Shown: positions 16,470-26,800 of the stretch, piece by piece
Layout: each line of letters starts with the position of its first letter
How positions within the stretch are numbered: the first letter of the stretch is position 1
Assembly: GCA_023254365.1 (NCBI GenBank)
Contig: JALRLQ010000014.1
Coordinates: 1 to 27,096, forward strand
From: Candidatus Poseidonia sp.
GTDB lineage: Archaea; Thermoplasmatota; Poseidoniia; Poseidoniales; Poseidoniaceae
Length of the DNA: 27,096 nt
Direction: 5' to 3'
Notes under the pieces: generated by a model
Seen by the model: only the letters and a program-made list of their open reading frames with translations
What the model was told of the DNA's origin: nothing
Databases searched by the model: none
Translations under genes and position numbers: made by a program

Positions 16470-17222
16470 GTGCAACGGGTCTATGTTCGGACGGATGATT
16501 TCCGCCTTGCTCACCGTTTGCTCCGCGAATTGGAACACCAAGGCTTCGCACCCACCTTACTTTCTATCGACGAATCCCTGCCCCAACCGGAAGCGTGGTG
16601 GTTTGGTTTGCCCAAGGACGTCGAACGTCTGGGCGGCAACGGCGTCGGCCTGACCCTCGAGGACGTGAAGGACGTGTTGGCCATCTGGGCGTCGGCTCGT
16701 CAAGGCGACACACCTCCCAAACAACTGGTCATCGGCTTTGACCCCGGGCCTCGTCCGGGATGTGCATACCTCAGCGACGGCACGCTCCTGGGAAAACGAG
16801 TGATGGAGTCGCCGAAAGAAGCCTTGAATTTTGCTGAAGGCCTGATTCAGCGCATGAACCCTGAGACGGTACTGGTGAGGATTGGCGACGGTTCACCGAA
16901 CCACCGAGACCAACTCATCAACATGGTCCTCGCCCGAGGTTATCATGTCGAAGAAGTCAACGAGGAGCGCACCAGTCTCGGAAGTTCTCGTCACGCACAC
17001 GGCTCTTCCGCATTGAAAATTGCCACGATGGCAGGAAAACCTGTCCATGAACAGCGTGAACTCCAGGCTTCGATGGGCGAATTGAGGAACCTTCAACGCA
17101 TCAGTCGGCAACAATCCAAGGGCCGATTGACCATTTCCTTGGACACGGCTCGCCAAGTCAGCCAAGGCATCCTCACGATGGAACAAGCCTTGTTGCAGGC
17201 GGGTTACGATGCTTCTTCGTAG
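16470..17222 (+). CDS. RNase H-fold protein resembling RuvC/YqgF
   Basis: The 250-residue protein has a short N-terminal domain (1-80) and an RNase H-like core. The first strand with its acidic residue is LVIGFDPGPRPGCAYLSDG at 86-104 (Asp91). A second strand ends in VRIGDGSPNHRDQL with Asp140. Then GYHVEEVNEERTS at 157-169 resembles the DERxT segment of YqgF-type nucleases. The closing helix HAHGSSALKIATMAG has His/Ser where an aspartate is often found, so the active site may be altered. I infer a nuclease or nuclease-fold protein acting on DNA junctions or rRNA precursors. It starts with GTG at 16470; no in-frame ATG exists nearby. It is divergent from the Hjc-like gene and its end overlaps the signal peptidase gene by 19 bases. 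Confidence 0.72.
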   Translation: MQRVYVRTDDFRLAHRLLRELEHQGFAPTLLSIDESLPQPEAWWFGLPKDVERLGGNGVGLTLEDVKDVLAIWASARQGDTPPKQLVIGFDPGPRPGCAYLSDGTLLGKRVMESPKEALNFAEGLIQRMNPETVLVRIGDGSPNHRDQLINMVLARGYHVEEVNEERTSLGSSRHAHGSSALKIATMAGKPVHEQRELQASMGELRNLQRISRQQSKGRLTISLDTARQVSQGILTMEQALLQAGYDASS

Positions 17223-18190
17223 GGGTCGTCTTTGACCACCTCGGTTTGGAATTCGGGGGCTCTTGCCAACCACCCTTTGAACACCGATTCCGAGGTGGCC
17301 GGCAGCATCAGCACCACGGCCAGAATGGTGAACAAGGCGAAGAACGAAGAGGAGGGGACATCGCCGGTTCCGTAGGAAGTCGGTCCGCCAAACATCAGCT
17401 TGACCGTACCAAGCCAAGGTAACTCGCCGCCCGCAACGCCCAACACCCATCCGTCCCGAATCGGGCCTACGACGCCCGATGGGCTGTGCACACCAGCCGA
17501 CCCGTTGTTGGCTTGACCGCCCTGATCGACCGAACACTTGTTGTTGTCTCCAAGCGTCAACATGCCTTCGTGCTGAGGTTGCCACTGCCAAATCACCAGA
17601 TGGGCCTCGACGTTGCCGTGGGCTGGGCGTTTGCAGTCGTAATAGCCGGCCTGCACCCCATCAAACACCACCGTGACGTTGGCGGCGTTCTTGACCGTGG
17701 TGCCGGGGACGTCCCACGAAAGGATGCACGTTCCAGCCAGACCGTCATCTGCGATGCGAAGCGCATCGTAGGTTCCTCCATCCGGGCACAGCGGTCCACC
17801 TGTGCGGTCGGGAACAGCCGTCTGCGAGGCGACCACGCGAAGGATGGCTCGGTGAATGATGGGGGTTCCTCCCTCGCCGTTTTTGTCGTAAATGATCACG
17901 TCGCCTTCCAAACCGTGCTGCTCGTATCCAAACGAAGGGTGGTTGGGGTCGGTGGCCTCGGCAAACGTGACGATGGTGTCGACCGGTTGCTGGTGAACAA
18001 GGATCAAATCGCCGGCATCGATGCTGCCAATCTCGCCGTTTTCATCGTGGACCATGGACGCCGATTCCACCACGACCAGCGGGGGCATTGAACCGGTGTG
18101 AATGAACATCGCACCGATGAGGCATGCAATCATCCCAACCGCCAACGCCAGTTCAAGCACCAGCGAGCGCAATGGATGGTGGGTCGGCAT
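17204..18190 (-). CDS. Signal peptidase I, archaeal S26B type
   Basis: A membrane protease that removes signal peptides from exported proteins. A membrane anchor at about residues 10-30 is followed by the nucleophile Ser45 in VVESASMVHD, the general base His113 in TPIIHRAIL, and the acidic residue in LTLGDNNKCSVD (Asp215 or Asp222). The Ser/His/Asp set, rather than Ser/Lys, is the archaeal and eukaryotic Sec11 pattern. A second membrane segment is near 283-298. At 328 residues it is longer than most archaeal homologues because of about 85 residues between the His and Asp regions, including Cys135, Cys155 and Cys186. It lies 15 bases after the two-TM gene, with GAGGG before its ATG, and is likely cotranscribed with it. 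Confidence 0.9.
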   Translation of the reverse strand: MPTHHPLRSLVLELALAVGMIACLIGAMFIHTGSMPPLVVVESASMVHDENGEIGSIDAGDLILVHQQPVDTIVTFAEATDPNHPSFGYEQHGLEGDVIIYDKNGEGGTPIIHRAILRVVASQTAVPDRTGGPLCPDGGTYDALRIADDGLAGTCILSWDVPGTTVKNAANVTVVFDGVQAGYYDCKRPAHGNVEAHLVIWQWQPQHEGMLTLGDNNKCSVDQGGQANNGSAGVHSPSGVVGPIRDGWVLGVAGGELPWLGTVKLMFGGPTSYGTGDVPSSSFFALFTILAVVLMLPATSESVFKGWLARAPEFQTEVVKDDPYEEAS

Positions 18191-18205
18191 GCTGGGCCCT
18201 CTGGA

Positions 18206-18598
18206 TTAGCGGCGCAGGCCACGGGACTCGAGGAACGCATTCCATTGTTCGAGATGCCCTGCGCCCAACGCCTCTGCAGCGAGAATACCGTCGGCCTTGC
18301 GTCGACGCAATTCGGAGGTTGACTGGATTTCTTTGATCTCCTCGAGCGTGGTGACGTGGCCTTTGAATCGAAGGAATTCAGGGAAGGAGATTAGGAACAG
18401 CACGAGCGTGATGAGGGTTCCCGTAATGGCCATCCCCGTGTATTCCTGCCAGTCGGGATGGTCGGACAGGAAGGCCAATTGATAGACGCAAGCGAGCAGC
18501 AAAACACCGCTGGCACCGGAAGTAACGGCTGTGATGGCGTATTGACGCCCATGCTGCTTTGCCCACCATCGACCGAAAAATGAACCTCCGTCGCTCAT
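18206..18598 (-). CDS. Two-TM membrane protein, unknown function
   Basis: A 130-residue protein with two membrane segments (about residues 21-44 and 52-76), a basic cytoplasmic start (GRWWAKQHGRQ) and a charged helical C-terminal half (TTLEEIKEIQSTSELRRRKADG, ending in SRGLRR). I know no named family. GGTGAG four bases upstream supports ATG at 18598; an in-frame ATG at 18619 and the longer frame to 18694 are alternatives. It is 15 bases upstream of the signal peptidase on the same strand, so it may be an accessory membrane partner of secretion, but only position suggests that. Confidence 0.75.
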   Translation of the reverse strand: MSDGGSFFGRWWAKQHGRQYAITAVTSGASGVLLLACVYQLAFLSDHPDWQEYTGMAITGTLITLVLFLISFPEFLRFKGHVTTLEEIKEIQSTSELRRRKADGILAAEALGAGHLEQWNAFLESRGLRR

Positions 18599-18740
18599 CT
18601 GCTCACCGGTACCAGCCATCACTCGCTTCAACTTCAATGCTCGCCTCTTCTGTGGCGCTGGGGTTGAACGGTTAAAGCCCTGTAAGGGCATCATTCAAAT
18701 GGGATGTGAACGCTCCGGAACACATCCTCGGGTGGCTTGT

Positions 18741-21700
18741 ATGCAGCGTGCTATTTTCCTCGTCCTGATTTTCTTGTGTTCTCTCGCTGCTCCGCTGGCC
18801 GGTGCCGCCACCACGGAGACGCAATTCAAGGACGGGACCACCTCGTACTCCCACACCTTTTCGCAAAAGGGCGAAGGAGCTGCGGGCGTCGTGACCATCC
18901 CGTACGGGGCTGAAGTGACGTCGGCCAGTTTCAACCTCCGTGGTGAAGCCAGCCAAACCAGTTGGACCAACTGGACCACCGACAGTCATTACGGTGGTTC
19001 AGGTGACGGCCGTGTGCAAGGTTCCAGTGGATTGGCACCGTCGCCGTTCCAAACGACCTATCGAGACAACCTCGATGTCAGCAGTCAAACGATGTATCTC
19101 AAAGGAAACCCAACCGAGGTCATGCCGGGCTTCGCATCAACCGGTTCGGTCAGTTCGCTCGGCAGCGCCCACCTCAACACCACGGGTGAATTCGTTGCAC
19201 TCAGCGACCAAGGCTACGTGAGCCCGACCAAGAAATACACCGACCTTTCCGTCAGCAGTTCAGCGCCTTGGTCCTACACCGGTGTGGTCGTGCCCATCAA
19301 TTCGTCTGAAATGCACATCATGCGCTACACCAGTTCCTCAACCTCCTCCACGCCAACCATTCTCCGCATCAACCCGAACACGGGCGCTTATCTCGGAACC
19401 GCTTCCTACAGCACGGGGTCGTGCGGTTCAAGTGCCATTTACAGCATTTATGATGCCGATGTGTACAACGGCTATGTCTACACCGCTCACTGGTCGTACT
19501 ACGCCCTGAGGAAGTGGAGCGTTGACTGGAACACGGCGGGCACCGCTGTGATATGGTCGTGCCAGAGCAGTTGGAATTATCAGTATCCAAACTACATTTC
19601 TGGCGTTGATTTTGATGACAACACCGGAAAGTTGTACGTGGGTGTCTACGATCGCAACGCCCAGAACCACTACCTGCGTGAAGTGAATCCTGCCTCGCCC
19701 ACGGTGGTCAACCAAACGTGGCTGATGACCTCAACCTCGTACTACAACGACTATGGGGCAGGTCTCTCGGTCAGCATGCCTTCGGTGATGTACAACATCT
19801 ACTATTGGCAAACCGACTACAAGAGCGTCCACTACCACTACTCGCTGCAGAGTGGCTTGTTGGTGCCGCAAGGCGAGCGAACCATGCCCGGCGGTGGCCA
19901 TTACGGCATCGTTGACACGGACGACAACAAGGTCTTCTTCTCCTGCCACTACTCCAGCACGGCGTACTGCACACAGGGGTTGCGGAAGGTCCATTCCTAC
20001 GGAAACGGAGCACATTTCGATGTACGCAGCTCGAGCCTGTCCAGTCAAATGGTCGTCGGCCAAACCATTTCGACCACCAGGGCCATTGACACCATCAACG
20101 TTGACGGCATCTTCGGTTCCATTCCGACGGGAACCAGCATCCGCGTGGATGTGTCCAACGATGGAGGTGCCACGTGGCGTTCAGCAGGTGTCGGTCAGAA
20201 AGTTGTCTTTTCCAGTGCCAACTCGTATGTGAAGTGGCGAGCGACCCTCAACGGGACCGCCTCCAACACCCCGGTGCTCGGCGATGTTGTGTTGAGTTAC
20301 ACCACGAACTACCAGAGCAGCGGCTACTACTACGCCTACCAGTACGTCGGCAGCGGGACCAAGAGCACGGTTGCTGCCACCGTGAACTGGACAGAAACCG
20401 GAATATCATCGACCAGCGTGAAGGTCAACATCGGGTATTCCTCGAGCACGTCGTGCAGTTCAGGAAGTTCTGGCGTCGTGTCCTTCACGTCGCCCAATCA
20501 GACCAAACCGATGACCGGGTCGTCCTACTACTTCTGCGTCCGAATCGAGCTTTCAACGTCGTCTTCGGCCTACACGCCGTCCATCACCGACCTCACCATC
20601 GCCTTGCATTCGAACGCACCTGACCAACCGGGCATCACCATCATGGACCAGAGTGCTTGGAAGCGTTCGGCTCAAAGCGGTGCCCTGATCGGTCCAGCGA
20701 CCGTGACCAGCCAGCAATCGGGCAACACCATCCTCGCCAAACTGAACGATGCCATCCCAGATTCCGGCTCGGGCATCGCTGAAATTTACATCAACCTCAC
20801 CTCAGAATCGCCCGGAATTTTGATTCTTGAATCGTTCCAAATCACCTACACGATGCAAACGGTGAACCTCGACATCACCATCCCTGAAGGCGAAATCCTT
20901 CACGAGCGAATCACGCCCTACGAGGTGGTGACTCGCCACGTCATCGGTGAAGATGCCACCTCCATGGTCAGTGCCGAATTGACGTTGATGACGCGCTCCA
21001 TGGCCAACTGGCCCACGCTCTCTTGGCAGTACGGTGATGTGTTCCCTGACCCCAACGACCCGGGTCAGTACATTGAGATGGACCCGTCGTCCTACTCTGT
21101 TGAGAGCAACGGCATCCTTGAGATTCACTGGAAGTTCTTCGTGACCAGCGAAATGCCCGACCAGGACAATGTACGCTTCCGTACCGGTTGCCTGGACGAC
21201 AGCGGAGCCGCAGGCTTTGCACCGGTTCCGCTCATGTCTGAAAACGGCCTGCGCGTGAATCGATCGTTTGGCCTGGGCTGGCTCAATGTACGCGACAACG
21301 ATGGTGAGATGACCTCCCAAGATGTTGAGGACGGTTCATGGGTGGCAGCAGGCGAACAACTTCACTTTGTTGGTGCTATGTGGTTCCAAGACACCGATGA
21401 TGCGCCCAAGGACAGCGCCTTTGATGTCCGCGTTTCTCGCAACGGCTATGTTGAGCAAACGGCACGAGACACGACCAACAACAACGGCTCGTTCTTCATC
21501 TCCATTGACTTGCCCAACATTGACGTTCCCGATGGATTGACCTACGAGGTGCAAACCTACAACGAGAAGAACACCGATGTTGTCCAAACCCCCAACGCCG
21601 AGTGGCGCAGGACCTACCTCGTGGACGCCACGCATCCTGAGCGAAAGATTGTGGTTCCAGAAGACGATGCCTACGAAGCGGCTTCCAACGAACAGGCCGT

Positions 21701-23816
21701 TCAAGTGCTCGTTGAGGACAAAGTCGGCCACCCGATGGAGTTGGAACTGAATTATTGGGTTGAGGCGGACCACGACATGAACCGCAACGGCGAAGCCGAT
21801 GCGGAAGAGTATGTTCGCAAGATGGTTTACAACAACACGGAGGCCAAATCAAAGTGGTTCATCACGACCATCGACACGTCTCGAAACCCCAACATGGGGC
21901 GCGTGTCGTACTTCTGGGACGGCGGCGACCAAGCAGGCAACCCACTCCACTTCAAGGTCATGAACGACGATGAAGAGTGGTTGTCGTTTGAATCGGCTGA
22001 AGGTTTCCTCTACGACGATGCCACCTTCCGTACTCGCAAAGACTCATCCGCCATTTTCACTGGCTTGGAGTGGTTGGGCCACGAGGACAACGAACCGGTG
22101 TTTGCCGGCATGGAGCAAAGCATCAGTCTGGGCTTTATCGACGCCAACACCGCCATCGATTTCGAGTTCATTTCCTTGGTCTTTGACTTTGAGGGCCCCA
22201 ACCCTGCACGGGACGCTCAGAGCATTTCCTACTCCGGTATCAACAACACCTTCTGGTCGGATTCACCCTATCTCCACCTCCTGCCCACCAGCCGGATGGT
22301 GCAGACCACGAACGAATCGGGCCTTCCTTGGATCATGCTCGATTTCAACTTCAAATTCAGCTGGGACTGGCCCGATGAGGAGATGGGTGATGTTGCGCTC
22401 GTCTACAAGGAACTGGGCAGCAAAGACCCGTCCCGCATCCTGCTCCTGGAGCACACCTTCCGCGTTGAGAACGACCTGATGCTTTCACCAACCGACTTTG
22501 AAGTGGAAGACATCAGCGAGCCCCGCACGGGTCCTGTCGCCGATGGAAGTCGCGTTCGAAAAGACGACCGACTGGCCTTCACCGGCCGCGTTGTGTACGA
22601 AGGTAGCCAAACACCGGCCCCTCGTGATGTCGGTATTTTGGTTGAGGTCTTTGACGGCGAGAAGTTGTGGTCGGACGGCTCACTGACGGCTGATGGCGGC
22701 TACGCTGTTGAAGTCCCGCTCGCCTCCGCCTCCACCTTGCAGTCTTCTCCATCTCGAACCTGTTTGATTTCTATCACCAACATTCCCGGACGTGGTGAGG
22801 ACATGACCGGTACGCTGGTGTCCACGACACTGCAGGTGGTCGTTGACGATGCTGCACCACGTGTCACTCGTCGCATTGCACCGCTCAACGTCATTGACAT
22901 CTCCGCCAACAACGACCTGACGCAAATTGCCGTTGAATTCCAAGGCACCGAAGACGCTGATTTGACCGGTTCAAAGCAGATTGTCCACTGGGTGATGCGA
23001 GACGCCACGCGGACGATGACCATCGGTGCGGGCTCCACCCTGTTGGGCATGCAGCAAGACGGTCAAAACGTTCTGTGGACGGGCGTGGTCGACATCACCG
23101 GTGGCGGAACCATCGTTCCCAAAGCCGGTGATTTCGTTGGATTTTACGTCACGGGATACGATGCCGCCGGCAATCAATTCCCTCTTGTGTCCAACTCCGA
23201 AGCCAGCCCGATTCCCGAGTTGGCCTCCGACGACACCGATTTCGAGCGTCAATGGGTACGACTCGGGGCGGTTGGTCCGGAACTTCGTATTCGCAACATC
23301 GCGCTGAGCGACGACCACATCGCACCGGGTTCGAAGATCGACATTCGAGCTGATATCTTCAACGCTGGCGGTGACACCGACGCTCAATTCAAGGTGGCGT
23401 TCTACGCCGGTTCGAGCGACACACCGTTCGATGTTGTTCGTGTGAACGGCATCGACGGCGGGGAGTTGTACTCCGTTCACGTCATTTGGGAATCGGAAGA
23501 TGTCGACCGTATCCGTGTGGTGGTTGACGCCGAAAACGAGATCCCAGAAGCCAACGATGACGACAACTCTGCAGAGCACTACGTGACCATCGCCTACGGA
23601 CAATACCTCGGATGGTTCGATTCGGTGCGTGAGCAACCGCTGGCGTGGCTGTTTGCCTTCCTCAGCATCCTCACCCTCTCCATCGTGTTTACCGTGGCAA
23701 CCAGGACCTCCATTGACTTCGGCGAGGGTGCGTTTGATGAAGACGAGTCGGATTGGGAAGACGACGAGGACGACGACGAACCCGACGACGAGCCCGACGA
23801 CGATGACGATGATTGA
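18741..23816 (+). CDS. Giant secreted, membrane-anchored surface protein with acidic tail (1691 aa)
   Basis: It begins with a clear signal peptide (QRAIFLVLIFLCSLAAPLAGA), which decides ATG at 18741 over 18699. The N-terminal 420 residues are rich in Ser, Thr, Tyr and Gly and contain strands like NGYVYTAHWSYYAL and NTGKLYVGVYDRN, suggesting a beta-propeller. Residues about 430-640 form Ser/Tyr-rich beta domains. The middle holds several Ig-like or carbohydrate-binding-like modules. A CARDB-like adhesion module lies at about 1512-1615 (RNIALSDDHIAPGSKIDIRA, then ENEIPEANDDDNSAEHYV). One membrane helix (about 1633-1655) precedes a 35-residue cytoplasmic tail that is almost all Asp and Glu. The protein is likely a cell-surface adhesin or S-layer-associated protein. 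It lacks the TIGR03790 and PA14 modules of the other giant gene. Confidence 0.88.
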   Translation: MQRAIFLVLIFLCSLAAPLAGAATTETQFKDGTTSYSHTFSQKGEGAAGVVTIPYGAEVTSASFNLRGEASQTSWTNWTTDSHYGGSGDGRVQGSSGLAPSPFQTTYRDNLDVSSQTMYLKGNPTEVMPGFASTGSVSSLGSAHLNTTGEFVALSDQGYVSPTKKYTDLSVSSSAPWSYTGVVVPINSSEMHIMRYTSSSTSSTPTILRINPNTGAYLGTASYSTGSCGSSAIYSIYDADVYNGYVYTAHWSYYALRKWSVDWNTAGTAVIWSCQSSWNYQYPNYISGVDFDDNTGKLYVGVYDRNAQNHYLREVNPASPTVVNQTWLMTSTSYYNDYGAGLSVSMPSVMYNIYYWQTDYKSVHYHYSLQSGLLVPQGERTMPGGGHYGIVDTDDNKVFFSCHYSSTAYCTQGLRKVHSYGNGAHFDVRSSSLSSQMVVGQTISTTRAIDTINVDGIFGSIPTGTSIRVDVSNDGGATWRSAGVGQKVVFSSANSYVKWRATLNGTASNTPVLGDVVLSYTTNYQSSGYYYAYQYVGSGTKSTVAATVNWTETGISSTSVKVNIGYSSSTSCSSGSSGVVSFTSPNQTKPMTGSSYYFCVRIELSTSSSAYTPSITDLTIALHSNAPDQPGITIMDQSAWKRSAQSGALIGPATVTSQQSGNTILAKLNDAIPDSGSGIAEIYINLTSESPGILILESFQITYTMQTVNLDITIPEGEILHERITPYEVVTRHVIGEDATSMVSAELTLMTRSMANWPTLSWQYGDVFPDPNDPGQYIEMDPSSYSVESNGILEIHWKFFVTSEMPDQDNVRFRTGCLDDSGAAGFAPVPLMSENGLRVNRSFGLGWLNVRDNDGEMTSQDVEDGSWVAAGEQLHFVGAMWFQDTDDAPKDSAFDVRVSRNGYVEQTARDTTNNNGSFFISIDLPNIDVPDGLTYEVQTYNEKNTDVVQTPNAEWRRTYLVDATHPERKIVVPEDDAYEAASNEQAVQVLVEDKVGHPMELELNYWVEADHDMNRNGEADAEEYVRKMVYNNTEAKSKWFITTIDTSRNPNMGRVSYFWDGGDQAGNPLHFKVMNDDEEWLSFESAEGFLYDDATFRTRKDSSAIFTGLEWLGHEDNEPVFAGMEQSISLGFIDANTAIDFEFISLVFDFEGPNPARDAQSISYSGINNTFWSDSPYLHLLPTSRMVQTTNESGLPWIMLDFNFKFSWDWPDEEMGDVALVYKELGSKDPSRILLLEHTFRVENDLMLSPTDFEVEDISEPRTGPVADGSRVRKDDRLAFTGRVVYEGSQTPAPRDVGILVEVFDGEKLWSDGSLTADGGYAVEVPLASASTLQSSPSRTCLISITNIPGRGEDMTGTLVSTTLQVVVDDAAPRVTRRIAPLNVIDISANNDLTQIAVEFQGTEDADLTGSKQIVHWVMRDATRTMTIGAGSTLLGMQQDGQNVLWTGVVDITGGGTIVPKAGDFVGFYVTGYDAAGNQFPLVSNSEASPIPELASDDTDFERQWVRLGAVGPELRIRNIALSDDHIAPGSKIDIRADIFNAGGDTDAQFKVAFYAGSSDTPFDVVRVNGIDGGELYSVHVIWESEDVDRIRVVVDAENEIPEANDDDNSAEHYVTIAYGQYLGWFDSVREQPLAWLFAFLSILTLSIVFTVATRTSIDFGEGAFDEDESDWEDDEDDDEPDDEPDDDDDD

Positions 23817-23894
23817 CGCTTTTCGGTCAGCCTTGGTGTGAGCCAAACGCTCAAATGCAGTGGGTAAGGCCTCTTCCACGGGGGAGGGGAGAGT

Positions 23895-26800
23895 ATGTCG
23901 CGCGTTTTTTTCCGACTCCATCCCTCGCTACGCGCAGCCTTGGAGGAAAAGGGCTGGAGCGCCACACCCGTTCAAGAAAACGTGATTCCCGACCTCGTCG
24001 AAGGCCACGACCGCGTGGTGGTTGCCCCCACGGGTTCGGGCAAGACCATGGCTGGTATCCTACCGTTGTTCCACCGTTGTTTGACCGAGGGTTGGCCTTC
24101 CCTTTCCATCCTCTACATCACCCCGTTGCGAGCGTTGAACCGCGACGTAGACCGCCGATTGAGAGAACTTGCGGCTGCGGTTGGTCTGACCGTCGATGTG
24201 CGTCACGGCGACACCACCCAAGCGCAGCGCGCCAAGCAAACACGCCGCCCTCCAAACCTGCTGGTCACCACGCCCGAAACCTTCCAGTTGATGTTCACGG
24301 GAAAGAACCTCAGGTCCATGCTGTCAACGGTTCAAGCGGTGGTGGTCGACGAGGTGCACGACGTTGTCGCCTCAGAGCGCGGCTGGCAGTTAAGCGTCGG
24401 CCTTGCTCGGTTGGAGGCGTTGACCGGCCGACCGGTCCAGCGTTTGGGCCGGTCGGCCACGGTGGGTAACCCCGAGGCGGTCGCCGAATGGTTGTCGGCC
24501 AGAGACTGTCAACCGTTGATCACGACCGGAGACCGGATCACCGAGTTGACCGTTGAATCACCGGCCGTCACGCCCGAGGACGAAATCGGTTTTGCCGAAA
24601 TGGCCCTGCCCTCTCCCAGACAACATGCGTCCTACCGGCATCTGTGTGGCATCTTGCGAACCCAGGCACCCTGCTTGGTGTTTGTGAACAGCCGTAGCGA
24701 GGCCGAAACCTTAGCCTCCCGCTTGCAAGTCATGGCGCCTGATCTCAAGGTCGGCGTCCATCACGGGTCGCTTGCTGCCGAGACGAGGCAACAGATGGAG
24801 GATGAACTGCGTGAGGGCCAACTGGCCGGCTTGGTCTGCACGTCCAGTCTGGAACTCGGTATTGATGTCGGCAGTGTTTCTCGAATTGTCCAACTCCACT
24901 CCCCCAAATCGGTTGACAGGATGCTGCAACGCGTGGGACGAGCCGATCACCGACTCGGCGGCATCGGTCGCGGCCACGTCATCAGTTGGGACGTTGACCA
25001 CTTGCTCGAGGCCACGGTGGTGGCCAAGCGGGCCATGGACGGAGATATCGAACCCACGGTGTGGCGAAACCGACCGGTGACCATCGCTGCCAATCAGCTC
25101 GTGCTGATGGCCCATGCGTTCAAGGCGGTCAACATCGATGAGGCCACTCGACTGCTGTCGGCGGCTCCACAGTTTGACGGTTGGACACGAGACGATACCG
25201 AGGCTGTGTTGCAGGTCTTGGCCGAAAACTGGATCCTTCGCTACACGCCCAAACCAACCGAATTACCGTGGTACAGGTGGCCAAAAGCGGTGTATGCCAT
25301 CGCCAGAGAAGAAGCCTCGGCGCGTGGAGAGACCCTTCCTGAAGAACTTCCGCTCTACACCACGCCCGACGAAGCTTTGCCTCGACTGTACACCGAACGC
25401 AGCGTTGACGTTCCCAAGCGATTCGCAACAGGCTGGTTTTCCACAGCGGGGCGGACGCGGGATTGGGTGTCCAACCACCTTTCCATGATTCCCGACAAGC
25501 GCACCTACCGCGTGAGGGACGCCGTGACCCGTCAAAGTTTGGGGAATGTCGACGAAGCCTTCGTGTTAAGTCTCAACGCTGCCGGGGAGGACGACGATGG
25601 GTCTCCTCGACGATTTGTGATCGCCGGCCGCACGTGGCTCATCGTCGATGCCGACCCCGAACAATCCGAATTGCTGGTTTCACCGGTGAGCGACCACGGT
25701 TCCGCCCCTCACTGGCTCGGCGAGTTGCCTCCGGTGCCCGAAACCGTGGCAAGGGAAGTGGGGTACGTGCGCCATCTCATCGCTCATGACCTTGGGATAT
25801 TGCCAGCGCCCAAACAACCCGATTTGGACCCCCTAGGCTTGGTTGAGCGTCGTACCTCCACGCTCGCGGAGTATCCACTGGACGACGAGACCAAGAGCAT
25901 GCTGGCGCAAACCATCACCGAACATTTGGACGCCACCGGGACGCTACCCACCGACCGAGTGATGACCGTTGAGGAGCGTGACGATGCCTTGGTGTTGAAC
26001 AGTTGCCAAGGTTCCACCATCAACGAAGCGCTGGGTCATTTTCTGTTGGCGATGGCCTCCACCAAGACCGGTTCGTGGGGTCGCTTGGTGGTGGAGCCGA
26101 CCCGCATTGCGCTTCAGGTCGCCGATGTTCGTCCCGAACAATTGGTCACGTGGCTTTTGGAAACGCCTCCCGACGCCATCGAACAGTTGCTTAGTATCAC
26201 GGTTCCAAATTCGCGGCAGGTGCGTTGGCGTTTTGCTCAAGTAGCCAAAGTCTTCGGGATTCTTCGCCATGGGGTTGACCCTCGTCGAATCAACCTCCAA
26301 GCCCTCTTGCGCAAGTATCGGGGCACCATCGTGATGGAAGAAGTGCTGTCGAAACTCTTCCACGAGCGGATGGACGTGGTCGGTGCCAGCGATGTGCTGA
26401 GGGGGTTGCAATCAGGTGTCCTCTCCATCGAAATCACCGCACGAGGACCGATGGGGTTGTCCAATCAAACCCAACAGCAAATGTTGCTGCCCAATTGGGA
26501 CAATGCGGCGATTCGTGAACGCTTGAAGCAACGCTTGGTCAACGAACGTGCGGTCCTCTGTTGCCTGCGTTGCCACGGTGTGCGTCGTTTCCGCGTGGCT
26601 CGTTTTACGTCCATGGAAAAGCCGGGATACTGCTTGAAGTGCGGCGGTAACCGACTGGCCTGTGCCCGTGAGGGTTTGCAGGAGATGTTGGAAAAGTGGG
26701 TGGCCTCAGAAGACACCAAAGACCAAGATCGGATGATGAAAAACGCCGATTTGGTGGCCAACCGAGGTCTTGAGGCCATCATGTGCTTGATGGGGCGAGG

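Noticed and set aside
22971..23921. 316-codon minus-strand open frame
   Set aside because: Shadow of the surface protein, including its acidic tail read backwards.
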